Source: DATAEE01 sp036258175
Lineage (GTDB): Bacteria > Acidobacteriota > Vicinamibacteria > Vicinamibacterales > 2-12-FULL-66-21
Direction: 5' to 3'
Length of the DNA stretch: 64,000 nucleotides
Assembly: GCA_036258175.1 (NCBI GenBank)
Contig: DATAEE010000106.1
Coordinates: 1-64,000, forward strand
The notes under the pieces are model-generated. The model worked only from the letters and a program-made list of their open reading frames with translations, was not told the origin of the DNA and searched no databases. This document shows positions 7,240 to 15,615 of the stretch, piece after piece. Both the position numbers and the translations under genes were made by a program. The first letter of the stretch is position 1. Each line of letters opens with the position of its first letter.

Positions 7240-8706
7240 GTGAATGTAGAACCCAGGCTCAAAATCGCCGTTTTCATCGACTTCGACAACATCGAGATCG
7301 GCGTCAAGAATTCCCTCGGCGGACAGTTTGACATCGGTCCCGTCCTCGAAGCGCTCAAGGAGCGCGGCGAGGTCGTCGCGAAGACCGCGTACTCCGACTG
7401 GAAGCGCGCCGGCGACCACTCGCGCACGCTGACGCAGCATGCGATCAAGATGGTCCAGCGCAACCTGACGCCGGGCGGCGACAAGAACGGCGCCGACATC
7501 AATCTCGCGCTCGACGCGCTCGAGATGGCGTTCACCCACCCGCACATCAACGCGTACGTCATCGTCGGCGGCGACAGCGATTTCATCACGCTCGTCGAGA
7601 AGTTGAAGCAGTACGACAAGAAGGTCCTCGTCGTCGGCGGTCGATCGTTCACGAGCCAGGTGCTTCAGCGGAACTGCCACGAGTTCATCGCCTACGAGAA
7701 CCTGACGGGCGTCAACGGCCGGCGGCAGCAGGATCGCGGCGGCCGTCCGACGGGCCGTGAGACGCAGCAGGCGCCGCTCGAACAGATCTTCCCGCTCGTG
7801 CGCCGCGCCCTCAAAGTGCTGGCGGATCGTGAGGTCTCGCCGCAGCTTGGCCTGCTCAAGAGCACGCTGCTGCAGCTGGATTCGACGTTTTCGGAGCGCA
7901 GTTACGGCGCCGGCACATTCCGCGACTTCGCGGAGCGGCTCGAGAAGGCGGGCCTCGTGACGCTGAAGATCGCGGGGCGCAACATCCTCGTCGAGCTGAA
8001 GGACGACGAGCGCGCCGCGCGGATGCCGGTCGTGGTCGACACAAACACGGAGACGCTCGAGAGCGCGGAGGGCGGTGAAGGCGCTGAAACCGCCCAGACG
8101 TACGCGAGTTTACCTGCTCCCGATCCTGCCCGGCAGGCTGAAGGCATCGAAGTGGTTCGCCGCCTCCTGAGCGAATCGCAGGCGCTGCGCTTTCCGATGT
8201 ACGTGCGCAACGTGAAGCAGGTGCTGCGCCAGGCGAATGGATCGTTCGACGAGCGCACGTACGGGTTCGCCGGCTTGATGGATCTTTTGCGCGCGTGCCA
8301 GCGCGATGGCGTCCTGCGGATGGAACGCGACCGCCGTGGCGCGCTCCGCGTCTTCCCCGGGTCGCAGATCCCAGCGCCAGCACGAGCGACGACGCCTTCG
8401 TCCTCACAGGTCATCGAAGGAGAAGTCGACGAAGCGGCAACTCCTTCCGACCAGCCGGCGCCGCAGGAACTTCCTGAGTCCACCGACGTCCCAGGGTTTG
8501 CTGACTTCGGCGCGGTCGAAGAGGACGAGTCGTCCGCTCACATTACGGACACCACCGCGGAGATGCTGGCTCGAGCCGCTGCGGGGGATAAGACCCCGAG
8601 GGGTCGCAAGCCCGCCGGCGGCAGTGGCCGAGGCCGTCGCACCGGCGCCCGGACGGCATCTAACCGTCCCGGCCGCCCAAGGCCGCGTCGGGGCTCATCC
8701 GAATAA
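7240..8706 (+). CDS. NYN-domain (LabA/DUF88) protein with two OST-HTH/LOTUS domains
   Basis: A 488-residue protein starting at GTG. Residues ~8-155 form a NYN/PIN-like nuclease fold: VFIDFDNIEIG with the acidic cluster Asp14/Asp16/Asn17, then ADINLALDAL and VGGDSDFITLV. Two OST-HTH (LOTUS) modules follow, at ~175-250 (ending GRNILVEL) and ~295-370 (ending RRGALRVFPG), and then a long acidic/Pro/Arg tail. NYN domains are associated with RNA cleavage, and LOTUS domains bind RNA or G-quadruplexes in eukaryotes. An RNA-processing or RNA-silencing role is therefore likely, but the target is unknown. The Arg/Gly-rich basic C-terminus (RGRKPAGGSGRGRRTGAR) would help nucleic-acid binding. It appears to be transcribed alone. 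Confidence 0.88.
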   Translation: MNVEPRLKIAVFIDFDNIEIGVKNSLGGQFDIGPVLEALKERGEVVAKTAYSDWKRAGDHSRTLTQHAIKMVQRNLTPGGDKNGADINLALDALEMAFTHPHINAYVIVGGDSDFITLVEKLKQYDKKVLVVGGRSFTSQVLQRNCHEFIAYENLTGVNGRRQQDRGGRPTGRETQQAPLEQIFPLVRRALKVLADREVSPQLGLLKSTLLQLDSTFSERSYGAGTFRDFAERLEKAGLVTLKIAGRNILVELKDDERAARMPVVVDTNTETLESAEGGEGAETAQTYASLPAPDPARQAEGIEVVRRLLSESQALRFPMYVRNVKQVLRQANGSFDERTYGFAGLMDLLRACQRDGVLRMERDRRGALRVFPGSQIPAPARATTPSSSQVIEGEVDEAATPSDQPAPQELPESTDVPGFADFGAVEEDESSAHITDTTAEMLARAAAGDKTPRGRKPAGGSGRGRRTGARTASNRPGRPRPRRGSSE

Positions 8707-8733
8707 GTCCACTCAATTCTTCAGCTTAAGCAG

Positions 8734-8753
8734 GGGCGGTTCGCGAACCGCCC
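8734..8753. repeat. REP-like palindrome, possible terminator
   Basis: GGGCGGTTCGCGAACCGCCC is a perfect 20-bp palindrome 27 bp after the NYN-LOTUS stop. Read on the minus strand it is preceded by CGTAG, the GTAG head seen at other REP-like units here. There is no U-tract, so terminator function is uncertain. Confidence 0.65.
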
Positions 8754-8791
8754 TACGTACGCCATAACGGAACCGCTCGCCTTGACTCATC

Positions 8792-8823
8792 GTCTAACAC
8801 CGTTAGACAATTGAACGGTGTTC
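8792..8823. promoter_or_regulatory. Nested palindromic TetR operator
   Basis: Two overlapping symmetries sit just before the TetR gene. GTCTAAC (8792-8798) pairs with GTTAGAC (8802-8808) around ACC. AACACCGTT (8796-8804) pairs exactly with AACGGTGTT (8814-8822) around 9 nt. GAAC-GGT-GTTC (8813-8823) is a further small palindrome. The block ends 13 bp before the ATG at 8837, as expected for autoregulation. Confidence 0.65.
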
Positions 8824-8836
8824 AGCCTGGCCATTT

Positions 8837-9517
8837 ATGGGCACTAAACAACGACAGGAACGCGAGCGCGAAGCCGTTCGCCGCAAGATTCTGGACGCCG
8901 CCACGGAGCTCTTCCTTGCCGAGGGCTACCAGAACGTGTCGATCCGCAAGATTGCCGAGCGGATCGAGTACAGCCCCGCGGCGCTTTACAGCTACTTCCC
9001 GAGCAAGGACGACATCTTCTTTGCGATCGCGGAGGAAGGCTTCCGCGCGCTGGCGGAGACGGTGAAGTCCGAGGCGGCCGATCCGCTCGACGGCGTTCGC
9101 GAGGGGTTCTGGCAGTACTACCAGTTCAGCCGGACGCATCCCGAGTACTTCGCACTGATGTTTGTCGACCGCAGCGTGCCGCGGATCAGCGAGGACTGGG
9201 AGCGGTTCGGGTTCGTGCAGGACATGATGCGGCGCGCCGCGGACGGCATCCGCGCGTGCATGGACGCCGGCTACTTTCCCAAGACGCTCGACGCCGACGC
9301 CGCGTTTCACGTGCTGTGGGCCGCCGTTCATGGGCCCGCCACCATTCAGTTGTGCAATCGCCTCGGTCCCGGCGAGGAGCCTGACGCGCTCGCGCGCGAC
9401 ACGCTCGAGACGGCGATCGCCGGCCTGCGCGCGGGTACGCCGATCACATTCCGCGCGGCCGAATGCATCCACGGGTTTCCTGCCGCAGACACGGCAGCCG
9501 CAGATTCACGTAGTTAA
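8837..9517 (+). CDS. TetR/AcrR-family transcriptional regulator
   Basis: 226 residues. The N-terminal helix-turn-helix (~17-63) is typical: RKILDAATELFLAEGYQNVSIRKIAERI followed by the recognition helix ending AALYSYFPSKDDIFFAIAEEGF. The C-terminal ligand-binding domain resembles the TetR_C_33/WHG group (WQYYQFSRTHPEYFALMF). It lies 36 bp before an RND adaptor and pump on the same strand and has a strong palindrome at its own start, so it most likely represses itself and the efflux genes until a ligand binds. The last residues (AADTAAADSRS) run into a CGCAGAT repeat array. Confidence 0.9.
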   Translation: MGTKQRQEREREAVRRKILDAATELFLAEGYQNVSIRKIAERIEYSPAALYSYFPSKDDIFFAIAEEGFRALAETVKSEAADPLDGVREGFWQYYQFSRTHPEYFALMFVDRSVPRISEDWERFGFVQDMMRRAADGIRACMDAGYFPKTLDADAAFHVLWAAVHGPATIQLCNRLGPGEEPDALARDTLETAIAGLRAGTPITFRAAECIHGFPAADTAAADSRS

Positions 9518-9590
9518 CCCGCAGATTTACGCCGATAGACGCAGATACACACCATGAACGCCGCAGATAAACGCAACTTCACGCAGATTT
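9478..9590. repeat. CGCAGAT short-repeat array
   Basis: Repeated CGCAGA/CGCAGAT units spaced by short A/C-rich stretches (CCGCAGATTT, ACGCAGATAC, CCGCAGATAA, ACGCAGATTT) span the end of the TetR gene, the spacer and the first 12 codons of the RND adaptor. Confidence 0.65.
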
Positions 9591-10720
9591 CAGCTAGCGC
9601 CCTGGTGGCGCTCGCGCTGGTCGCTGCCGCAGCCTGCGGTGGGGCGGCGGCCCAGCCCGAACATGCCGAGGTGAAGACCGAAGCGTCGGCACTGGCGGTC
9701 CAGGTCGTGAAAGCCCAGACGGCGACGCTCGAGTCGGCCATCGAGATCTCAGGCAACCTTGCGCCGCAGACCCGCGTCGGGATCATGTCGAAGCTCGGTG
9801 GCACGCTCGATCGCGTGCTCGTCGACCTCGGCGATCGCGTGAGCGAGGGGACGGTCGTCGCGACGCTCGACCGCCGCGAGATCGACGCGCAAGTCGACGC
9901 CGCCGCGGCGGCGGTCGCGGTGGCGAAGGCCGCGCAGGAAGCGGCCGAGGCCTCGCAGGCGAATGCCGCGAAGGAAATCGAACGCGCGCGCAACCTGTTC
10001 GAGCAGGGGGCGATTGCGAAGGCGCAGCTCGACGCGGCCGAGACCGCGCACCGGACGACCTCGGCCCAGCGCGAGCTGAGCAAGGCGAACGTCGCGCAGG
10101 CCGAGGCGTCGCTCCGTCGCGCACGCGAAGTGCAGCGCGACGCCACGCTGCGGTCGCCGATTTCAGGAGTGGTCGTCGAGCGTAATTTCGACGCCGGATC
10201 GCTGGTTGGCCCTGGCGACAAGCCGGTCGTGGCGGTCGCGGACAACCGCGTCCTCAAGCTCGAAGCCGGCGTGTCCGAGCTGGAAGCGGGACGGCTGAAG
10301 GCGGGGACGCCAGCGACGATCAAGGTCACAGCGCTGCCCGGCCGGACGTTCGAGGGCAAGATCGTGGCACTGGCGCCGGAGATCGATCTCAAGAACCGCC
10401 ACTTCCGGATCGACGTGCGCGTCATGAACACCGATGGCGCGCTTCTTGGCGGAATGTACGCCGTCGCGCGCGTTGTGACCGCTCGCGCGGAATCGGCCGT
10501 CGTCGTGCCGCGCGACGCGATCTTCCAGCGCGGCGGCCAGCGGATGGTTTATGTGGTGTCGGGCGAGCGCGCGACCGCGACGCCGGTCAAGGAAGGCCTG
10601 ACCGACGGGACGCGGGTCCAGCTCGTCTCGGGTGTGGCTGCCGGCGCGACGATCGTCGCCGACGCCCGCCGCGACATCGCAGAAGGCGTCAAGATTCGGC
10701 CGATGCCGGCGGCCAATTAA
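9554..10720 (+). CDS. RND efflux periplasmic adaptor lipoprotein (AcrA/MexA type)
   Basis: 388 residues. A signal peptide ends in a lipobox with Cys28 (VAAAAC-GG), so it should be lipid-anchored in the inner membrane. A first lipoyl half (~50-95), an Ala/Glu-rich helical hairpin (~98-165), the second lipoyl half (RSPISGVVVERNFDAGSLV), a beta-barrel and a membrane-proximal domain (VVPRDAIFQRGGQRMVYVV) follow, the standard RND adaptor order. It pairs with the pump after it. The N-terminal residues MNAADKRNFTQIS are encoded by the CGCAGAT repeat array, so the signal-peptide n-region appears to be built from repeat DNA. No outer-membrane channel gene is adjacent. Confidence 0.9.
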   Translation: MNAADKRNFTQISASALVALALVAAAACGGAAAQPEHAEVKTEASALAVQVVKAQTATLESAIEISGNLAPQTRVGIMSKLGGTLDRVLVDLGDRVSEGTVVATLDRREIDAQVDAAAAAVAVAKAAQEAAEASQANAAKEIERARNLFEQGAIAKAQLDAAETAHRTTSAQRELSKANVAQAEASLRRAREVQRDATLRSPISGVVVERNFDAGSLVGPGDKPVVAVADNRVLKLEAGVSELEAGRLKAGTPATIKVTALPGRTFEGKIVALAPEIDLKNRHFRIDVRVMNTDGALLGGMYAVARVVTARAESAVVVPRDAIFQRGGQRMVYVVSGERATATPVKEGLTDGTRVQLVSGVAAGATIVADARRDIAEGVKIRPMPAAN

Positions 10721-10730
10721 CACTCGTCGC

Positions 10731-10806
10731 GCAGCCCTTCAGGGCTGCTGTTTGTGGCACCAGCCTTTAGGCTGGTTTCGCGTGGCACCCGCCGCCTTTC
10801 AGGCGG
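10731..10806. repeat. Three tandem REP-like hairpins between adaptor and pump
   Basis: GCAGCCCT/AGGGCTGC (10731-10748), CCAGCCT/AGGCTGG (10760-10775) and CCGCCT/AGGCGG (10792-10806) are three stems with 2-3 nt loops in a 96-bp spacer inside an operon. They may stabilise or attenuate the transcript, changing the adaptor:pump ratio. Confidence 0.7.
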
Positions 10807-10816
10807 ATCAGACTTT

Positions 10817-13800
10817 ATGTGGATCTCTGAAACCTCCATCAAGCGTCCGGTCTTCGCGACCATGGTCATCGTCAGCTTCATGGTCCTGGGGATCGTGTCG
10901 ATGACGCGCCTCGGCATCGATCTCTTCCCCGAGGTCAATTTCCCCTTCGTGAACATCACGACCGTCTATCCCGGCGCGTCGCCGGAAGAGGTCGAGACGC
11001 TCGTGACGCGCCCGATCGAGGACGCCGTCGCCGGCATCAACGGTGTCAAGCGCGTCCAGTCATCGTCGACGGAAGGCGTGTCCCAGGTCGGTCTCGAGCT
11101 GAAGCTGGAGATCGATCCGCAGGAGGCGGCGGCGGAGGTCCGTGAGAAGGTCGCGGCGATCCGACGCCGGCTGCCGGACGCCATCGAAGATCCGACGATC
11201 GTGCGTTTCGACGTCGCCGCGCTGCCGATCATGAACTTCGCGGTTTCCTCGCCGCTGCCGTCGGACGAGACGCGGCTGATGGTCGAGGACGATCTCAAGC
11301 CGCTCATCGAGCAGGTGGACGGTGTGGCGTCGGTCGAGGTCAACGGCGGTCGCGTCCGCGAGATCCAGGTCGATCTCGACCCGCGGCGGCTCGAAGCGCT
11401 CGGCCTGCCGCTGCAGTCGATCACCGAGGCGCTCGCGGCCGCGAACCTCGACGTGCCCGGAGGCAAGATCACCGCCGGCGGCAAGGATGTCGTCCTGCGC
11501 ACCAAGGGAGAGTTCAAGACCGTCGATGAGATAGGCGCCGTCATCCTGCGCTCGGCCGGCGGGTCGACCGTTCGGCTGCGAGACGTCGCCAACATCGTGG
11601 ACGGCTACGAAGACCGCACGTCCACGACGCGGCTCAACGGCGAGGATGCGGTGTCGTTCTCGATCCGCAAACAGTCGGGCGCGAACACCGCCGAGGTCTC
11701 GCGCCGCGTCAACCAGACGCTCGCGAATGTTGCCCCGAGCTTCCCGGATCTGAGCATCAAGTCGGTCCATGACGATGCGCGGTTCATCGCGTCGAACGTC
11801 GAGGATGTGCGGGTGAACATCATCTTCGGCGGCATCATGGCGGTCGTTATCATCTTCGTCTTCATGCGCGACTGGCGCTCGACGCTCATCTCGGCGCTCG
11901 CGCTGCCGACCTCCGTCATCTCGACATTCTTCTTCATGTGGGTCGCCGGCTTCACCATCAACATGATGACGCTGATGGCGATCTCGCTCGTCATCGGCAT
12001 CCTGATAGACGACGCGGTCGTCGTGCGCGAGAACATCTATCGTCACATGGAGATGGGCGAGGACCCGATGACCGCGGCGAGGAAGGGGACCGCGGAGATC
12101 GGCCTCGCCGTCATGGCGACGACCTTCACGATTCTCGCAGTGTTCCTGCCGGTCGGCTTCATGACCGGCATCGTCGGCCAGTTCTTCAAATCGTTCGCGC
12201 TGACGGTCGCGTTCGCGGTCGCGATGTCGCTGCTCGTTGCGTTCACGCTCGACCCGATGCTGTCGTCGCGCTTCGTGCGCTACATCCCGCCTGAGGAGCG
12301 GCTGCGCACGCGCACGGGACGCATCCTCGAGCGCTGGGGGCAGGCGTACGACAAGCTCGATGCGCTGTACCACCGGCTCCTGGGATGGGCGATCAAGCAT
12401 CCCTGGAAGGTGGTCGGATCGGCGGCGGCGATCTTCCTCATCAGCATGTCGTCGGTCTTTGTTATCGGCACCGAGTTCGTGCCGCCTGAGGATCGCGGCG
12501 AGTTCCAGGTGATCGTCGAGCTGCCGCCCGGCGTATCGTTCGACGAGAGCGTCGCCGAGGTCGCGAAGGTGGAGAAGGAGGTTCTCGAGACGCCCGAAGT
12601 CCGCCAGGTGTTCACGACGGTGGGCATCGAAGGGGAGATCCGGAAGTCCACGCTGCGCGTGCAGACGACGCGGAAGGATGAGCGTGAACGAGGGCTCATC
12701 GAGATCAAGGCGAACCTGCGGAACCGGCTGACCTCGATGCCGTTCATCGAGACGAAGGTGGCGGACCCCGAGTTCATGCAGGGCGCGCCGTACGAGCCGC
12801 CGATCAACATCTTCATTCGTGGCGACGACCTCGCGGAGCTCCAGCGGATCAGCGACGAGATCGTCGCGCGGGTGCAGAAGATTCCGGGTGCCGTCGACAT
12901 CAGCAGCACGCTCGTCGCCGGCAAACCGGAGATGGTGGCGCACGTCGATCGGGCGCGCGCGGCGGACCTCGGGTTCAGCGTCGGCGCCGTCGCGGCGCAG
13001 CTCCGCGGCATGGTCGAAGGGATCGTGCCGAGCCGGCTGCGCGACGGCGACCGCGAGCACGACATCCGCGTGCGGCTGGCGCCGGAGTTCCGGAACGACT
13101 TCGGCGCGATCGCGTTGGCGCCCATCTACTCGCCGACCGGCGCGGCAGTCCGCGCAGGGGACGTCGTGTCTATGGATCCCGGCCTCGGGCCGACGAGCAT
13201 CGATCGCGAGCAGCGGCGGCGGCAGGCGAAGATTGGTGTGGATCTCTACAATCGCCCGCTCGGCGACGTGACGAACGACATTACGGCAGCGATCGCGGAC
13301 ATCAAGCTGCCTCCGAACGTGGAGGTCGGCTTCGCGGGAGACGTCGAGCTCATGCAGGAATCGGCGCAGGGGCTGCTGCTCGCGATGCTCCTGGCGGTCA
13401 CTTTCATCTATATCGTGCTGGCGTCGCAGTTCGAGTCGTTCCTCGAGCCGTTCATCATCATGCTGTCGCTGCCGCTCGCGCTCGTCGGGGCACTGCTGCT
13501 GCTCCTCCTGACCGGCAAGCACCTCGGCATGCCCGCCATGATCGGCGTCGTCATGCTGATGGGGCTCGTCACGAAGAACGCGATCCTGCTCGTGGACTAC
13601 ACGAACCAGCTGCGTTCGGAAGGGCTGCCGCTCGAAGAGGCGATCCTCAAGGCCGGTCCGGTGCGTCTGCGGCCGATCCTGATGACGACGATGGCGATGA
13701 TCCTGGGGATGCTGCCGGCGGTGTTCGGGATCGGCGAGGGCGGAGAGTTCCGGGCGCCGATGGCGATCTCGACCGTCGGCGGGTTGATTACCTCGACGCT

Positions 13801-13978
13801 CTTGACGCTCGTGCTCGTGCCGGTCGCCTACATGCTGCAGGCGCGGGGCGTTGAATGGGTCAGGTCTTTCTTCCGGCAGCCCTCGCCGGCCGCCCAGACG
13901 GCGCTGCGGGTGACGGGAGTATTCGTAGTGCTCGCGATCCTCGGCGGCGTCATCGCGGTCGCGAGCGCATTCGCGTAA
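10817..13978 (+). CDS. RND efflux transporter, AcrB/HAE1 family
   Basis: 1053 residues, the usual length. The start at 10817 (MWISETSIKRPVFATMVIV) is chosen because the residues encoded upstream come from REP hairpins and because family members begin with this Ser/Ile-Lys-Arg-Pro motif. Twelve TM helices in a 1+5+1+5 pattern flank two large periplasmic loops. The proton-relay pair is visible in TM4 (GILIDDAVVVREN, Asp~397-398) and the TM10-12 core reads GLVTKNAILLVDYTN. Together with the adaptor it would export small molecules using the proton gradient, under the TetR regulator at 8837. An outer-membrane factor must come from elsewhere. Confidence 0.94.
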   Translation: MWISETSIKRPVFATMVIVSFMVLGIVSMTRLGIDLFPEVNFPFVNITTVYPGASPEEVETLVTRPIEDAVAGINGVKRVQSSSTEGVSQVGLELKLEIDPQEAAAEVREKVAAIRRRLPDAIEDPTIVRFDVAALPIMNFAVSSPLPSDETRLMVEDDLKPLIEQVDGVASVEVNGGRVREIQVDLDPRRLEALGLPLQSITEALAAANLDVPGGKITAGGKDVVLRTKGEFKTVDEIGAVILRSAGGSTVRLRDVANIVDGYEDRTSTTRLNGEDAVSFSIRKQSGANTAEVSRRVNQTLANVAPSFPDLSIKSVHDDARFIASNVEDVRVNIIFGGIMAVVIIFVFMRDWRSTLISALALPTSVISTFFFMWVAGFTINMMTLMAISLVIGILIDDAVVVRENIYRHMEMGEDPMTAARKGTAEIGLAVMATTFTILAVFLPVGFMTGIVGQFFKSFALTVAFAVAMSLLVAFTLDPMLSSRFVRYIPPEERLRTRTGRILERWGQAYDKLDALYHRLLGWAIKHPWKVVGSAAAIFLISMSSVFVIGTEFVPPEDRGEFQVIVELPPGVSFDESVAEVAKVEKEVLETPEVRQVFTTVGIEGEIRKSTLRVQTTRKDERERGLIEIKANLRNRLTSMPFIETKVADPEFMQGAPYEPPINIFIRGDDLAELQRISDEIVARVQKIPGAVDISSTLVAGKPEMVAHVDRARAADLGFSVGAVAAQLRGMVEGIVPSRLRDGDREHDIRVRLAPEFRNDFGAIALAPIYSPTGAAVRAGDVVSMDPGLGPTSIDREQRRRQAKIGVDLYNRPLGDVTNDITAAIADIKLPPNVEVGFAGDVELMQESAQGLLLAMLLAVTFIYIVLASQFESFLEPFIIMLSLPLALVGALLLLLLTGKHLGMPAMIGVVMLMGLVTKNAILLVDYTNQLRSEGLPLEEAILKAGPVRLRPILMTTMAMILGMLPAVFGIGEGGEFRAPMAISTVGGLITSTLLTLVLVPVAYMLQARGVEWVRSFFRQPSPAAQTALRVTGVFVVLAILGGVIAVASAFA

Positions 13979-14008
13979 TCGGACGAAGTTGCCTAGAACA
14001 AGCTGGAG

Positions 14009-14029
14009 GGCGGGCCTCTCAGGCCCGCC
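14009..14029. repeat. REP-like hairpin with GGAG head
   Basis: GGCGGGCCT (14009-14017) and AGGCCCGCC (14021-14029) form a perfect 9-bp stem with loop CTC, 30 bp after the RND pump. GGAG precedes the stem. It could end the efflux transcript. Confidence 0.65.
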
Positions 14030-14050
14030 GATCCTTAACTGGAGGCAAGA

Positions 14051-14239
14051 TTGGCGAACATCGAGTTTGTATTAGATCACGATCAACGCGACGACATCAT
14101 GAAGGCCGTCAAAGCGATTGAACGGCAGTTGAAGACGCTGACCAGCCAGCCCGACTGGCAGACGCTCTGGGTCATCGGTACCAATCTGTTGATCATTCAA
14201 ATGAATCTGACGAACCTTCGGCTCGCCGATTGGAATTAA
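14051..14239 (+). CDS. Small hypothetical protein, 62 aa
   Basis: A TTG start at 14051 has a clear Shine-Dalgarno GGAGG at 14041-14045, which is the main support for this gene. The product begins MANIEFVLDHDQRDDIMKAV, is amphipathic and helical in its first half (MKAVKAIERQLKTL), and ends in a hydrophobic stretch (LWVIGTNLLIIQMNLTNLRL) too polar to be a sure TM helix. Function is unknown. It converges on the next gene, overlapping its stop by 4 bp. Confidence 0.5.
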   Translation: MANIEFVLDHDQRDDIMKAVKAIERQLKTLTSQPDWQTLWVIGTNLLIIQMNLTNLRLADWN

Positions 14240-14682
14240 TCGGCCGTGTCCTTCCTGGCGGCTCTGGCGGCCGCCCGAGCCGCGTCTCGGCGCCGCGCGA
14301 GGATCGTTTCCGCGTTCGGCGGATTCATGACGACCGCTTCCATGTGCTTGCAGTAGTCCGGTTCGCCGCTGGCCTGCCAGACCTCGGCCAGGAACGGCTG
14401 AATCTTGCTGAAGGTGGCGAAGATTTCGCCGTGCGCCACTAAGAACGCGTCAGCGTCGATCGCGCCGGACGTGACGAGCGACGCCGCCATGTCCCAGTAG
14501 CCGAGCACCATCCGCACCGACGCGTTCCGCGCTCCGCCGACGATCGCGACGAGCTCCTCGAAGCTTTCCGGATTGAAATCCCGTACGAACCATTCACGCG
14601 CCTCGCGCAGGACCGGCTCGCGGCGGAGCTTGACCAGGCTGAAGCTTGGTACCACAAACCAGACTAAAGCCTGGTTCCACAA
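14236..14682 (-). CDS. Hypothetical protein, DUF4760-like
   Basis: 148 residues from a TTG at 14682 that has GAGG six nt upstream; GTG at 14655 is the alternative. The core (FEELVAIVGGARNASVRMVLGYWDMAASLVTSGAIDADAFL, then AHGEIFATFSKIQPFL) is all-helical. It resembles the short DUF4760-type proteins in which a Tyr/Trp-rich helix pair precedes a Lys/Ile-Pro-Phe turn; this match is from memory and is weak. The Arg/Ala C-terminus is basic. The first ~10 residues (WNQALVWFV) come from a REP-like hairpin (14657-14676), so the true N-terminus may be shorter. Confidence 0.5.
   Translation of the reverse strand: MWNQALVWFVVPSFSLVKLRREPVLREAREWFVRDFNPESFEELVAIVGGARNASVRMVLGYWDMAASLVTSGAIDADAFLVAHGEIFATFSKIQPFLAEVWQASGEPDYCKHMEAVVMNPPNAETILARRRDAARAAARAARKDTAD
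14657..14676. repeat. REP-like hairpin
   Basis: AACCAG (14657-14662) pairs with CTGGTT (14671-14676) around ACTAAAGC. It overlaps the start region of the minus-strand gene. The 143 bp from here to 14819 show no gene. Confidence 0.55.
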
Positions 14683-14819
14683 CGGAAGCCTCGCACCACG
14701 CTGGTCAGAAGAGAAGCGCAGTCACCTCCCCATCTCCCTGAACTCCCCCCAAAAGATCGTGGTAAGTGCAGTCATGAAAATCAGGGAGCGGCGCTCGACG
14801 AGGCGAGCCTGTTTCACAA

Positions 14820-14843
14820 GCAGCCCTAAAGGGCTGCGCTACT
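14820..14843. repeat. REP-like hairpin with GTAG head (minus strand)
   Basis: GCAGCCC (14820-14826), TAAA, GGGCTGC (14831-14837), then GCTAC. Read on the minus strand this is GTAG-C-GCAGCCC-TTTA-GGGCTGC. The GTAG also falls in the last codons of the DJ-1 gene. Confidence 0.7.
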
Positions 14844-15615
14844 TTGCGGTTCGTACTTGAACTTCCTTCCACCCCTGCCCCTGGTACTCCATGTAGAACG
14901 CCGTCTGCTCCGCGACCGCGCGGCCGTAGTACTTCTCGACGATGTGAAGCGCGAGGTCGATGCCGGAGCTCAGGCCGCCGGCGGTGTAGACGACATCATC
15001 TGTCTTCACGAACCGGAGACCGCGCTGCAGCTTGACGTTCGGGAAGCGAGAGGCGAAGCGATCGAAGAAGTCGTGATGCGTCGTCGCCGCTTTTCCGTCG
15101 AGCAGGCCGGCGGCCCCCAGGTGGAACGCGCCGGTGCAGACCGACATGACGACGTCCGCGCTCTTCCGTGTGCTGCGCAGCCACTCGGCGAGCTGCGGTG
15201 CACCAGCCTGCGCGGGAATGACGACGACCTTCGGCGCCGGCGCATCCTCGAACGTGAAGTCCGGAACGATCTGCATCCCGCCGGAGGCGCGGATTGGAGT
15301 CTTGCTGTCGCTGACGGTGTAGAGCCTGAACGGATGATGCATGCCACCGCCCTCGGTCAGCATGACGTCCTGAAATACTTCCCACGGCCCGGCGAAGTCG
15401 ATCATCGTCGAGCCTTGGGTGAGGACGAACGCAACGTTGATGGTCTCGCCGGCCCCTGACCGGCGCGACGGCGTGGCAGCCTCCGGCCGCGCGCCACTCT
15501 GGGCGACGTCGGAGTATTCAGTGAGTTCCGGCCAGAGCACCGCCGCCCCGACGGTTCCGATACCAAGTATTGATGCGGCGCACGCCGCGATGACGAGCAA
15601 TCCACGGAGGCTCAT
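14839..15615 (-). CDS. DJ-1/PfpI-family protein, exported or membrane-anchored
   Basis: 258 residues. An N-terminal hydrophobic segment (~5-28) is followed by a linker, then a DJ-1/PfpI domain (~58-245). The nucleophile elbow SVCTGAFHLGAAGLL places the reactive Cys at ~160, and ATTHHDFFDRFASRFP and TAGGLSSGIDLALHIVE follow as in GlxA-like and isonitrile-hydratase-like proteins. The AraC DNA-binding domain of GlxA is absent. The start overlaps the stop of the propeller gene upstream by 4 bp, so both are co-translated and probably act in the cell envelope. Substrate unknown. Confidence 0.88.
   Translation of the reverse strand: MSLRGLLVIAACAASILGIGTVGAAVLWPELTEYSDVAQSGARPEAATPSRRSGAGETINVAFVLTQGSTMIDFAGPWEVFQDVMLTEGGGMHHPFRLYTVSDSKTPIRASGGMQIVPDFTFEDAPAPKVVVIPAQAGAPQLAEWLRSTRKSADVVMSVCTGAFHLGAAGLLDGKAATTHHDFFDRFASRFPNVKLQRGLRFVKTDDVVYTAGGLSSGIDLALHIVEKYYGRAVAEQTAFYMEYQGQGWKEVQVRTAK

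Noticed and set aside
11060..13522. 820-residue open frame antisense to the RND pump
   Set aside because: It is an artefact of GC-rich codon usage in the strong AcrB-type gene; its translation is Arg/Asp/His-rich with no domain, signal or TM segment.
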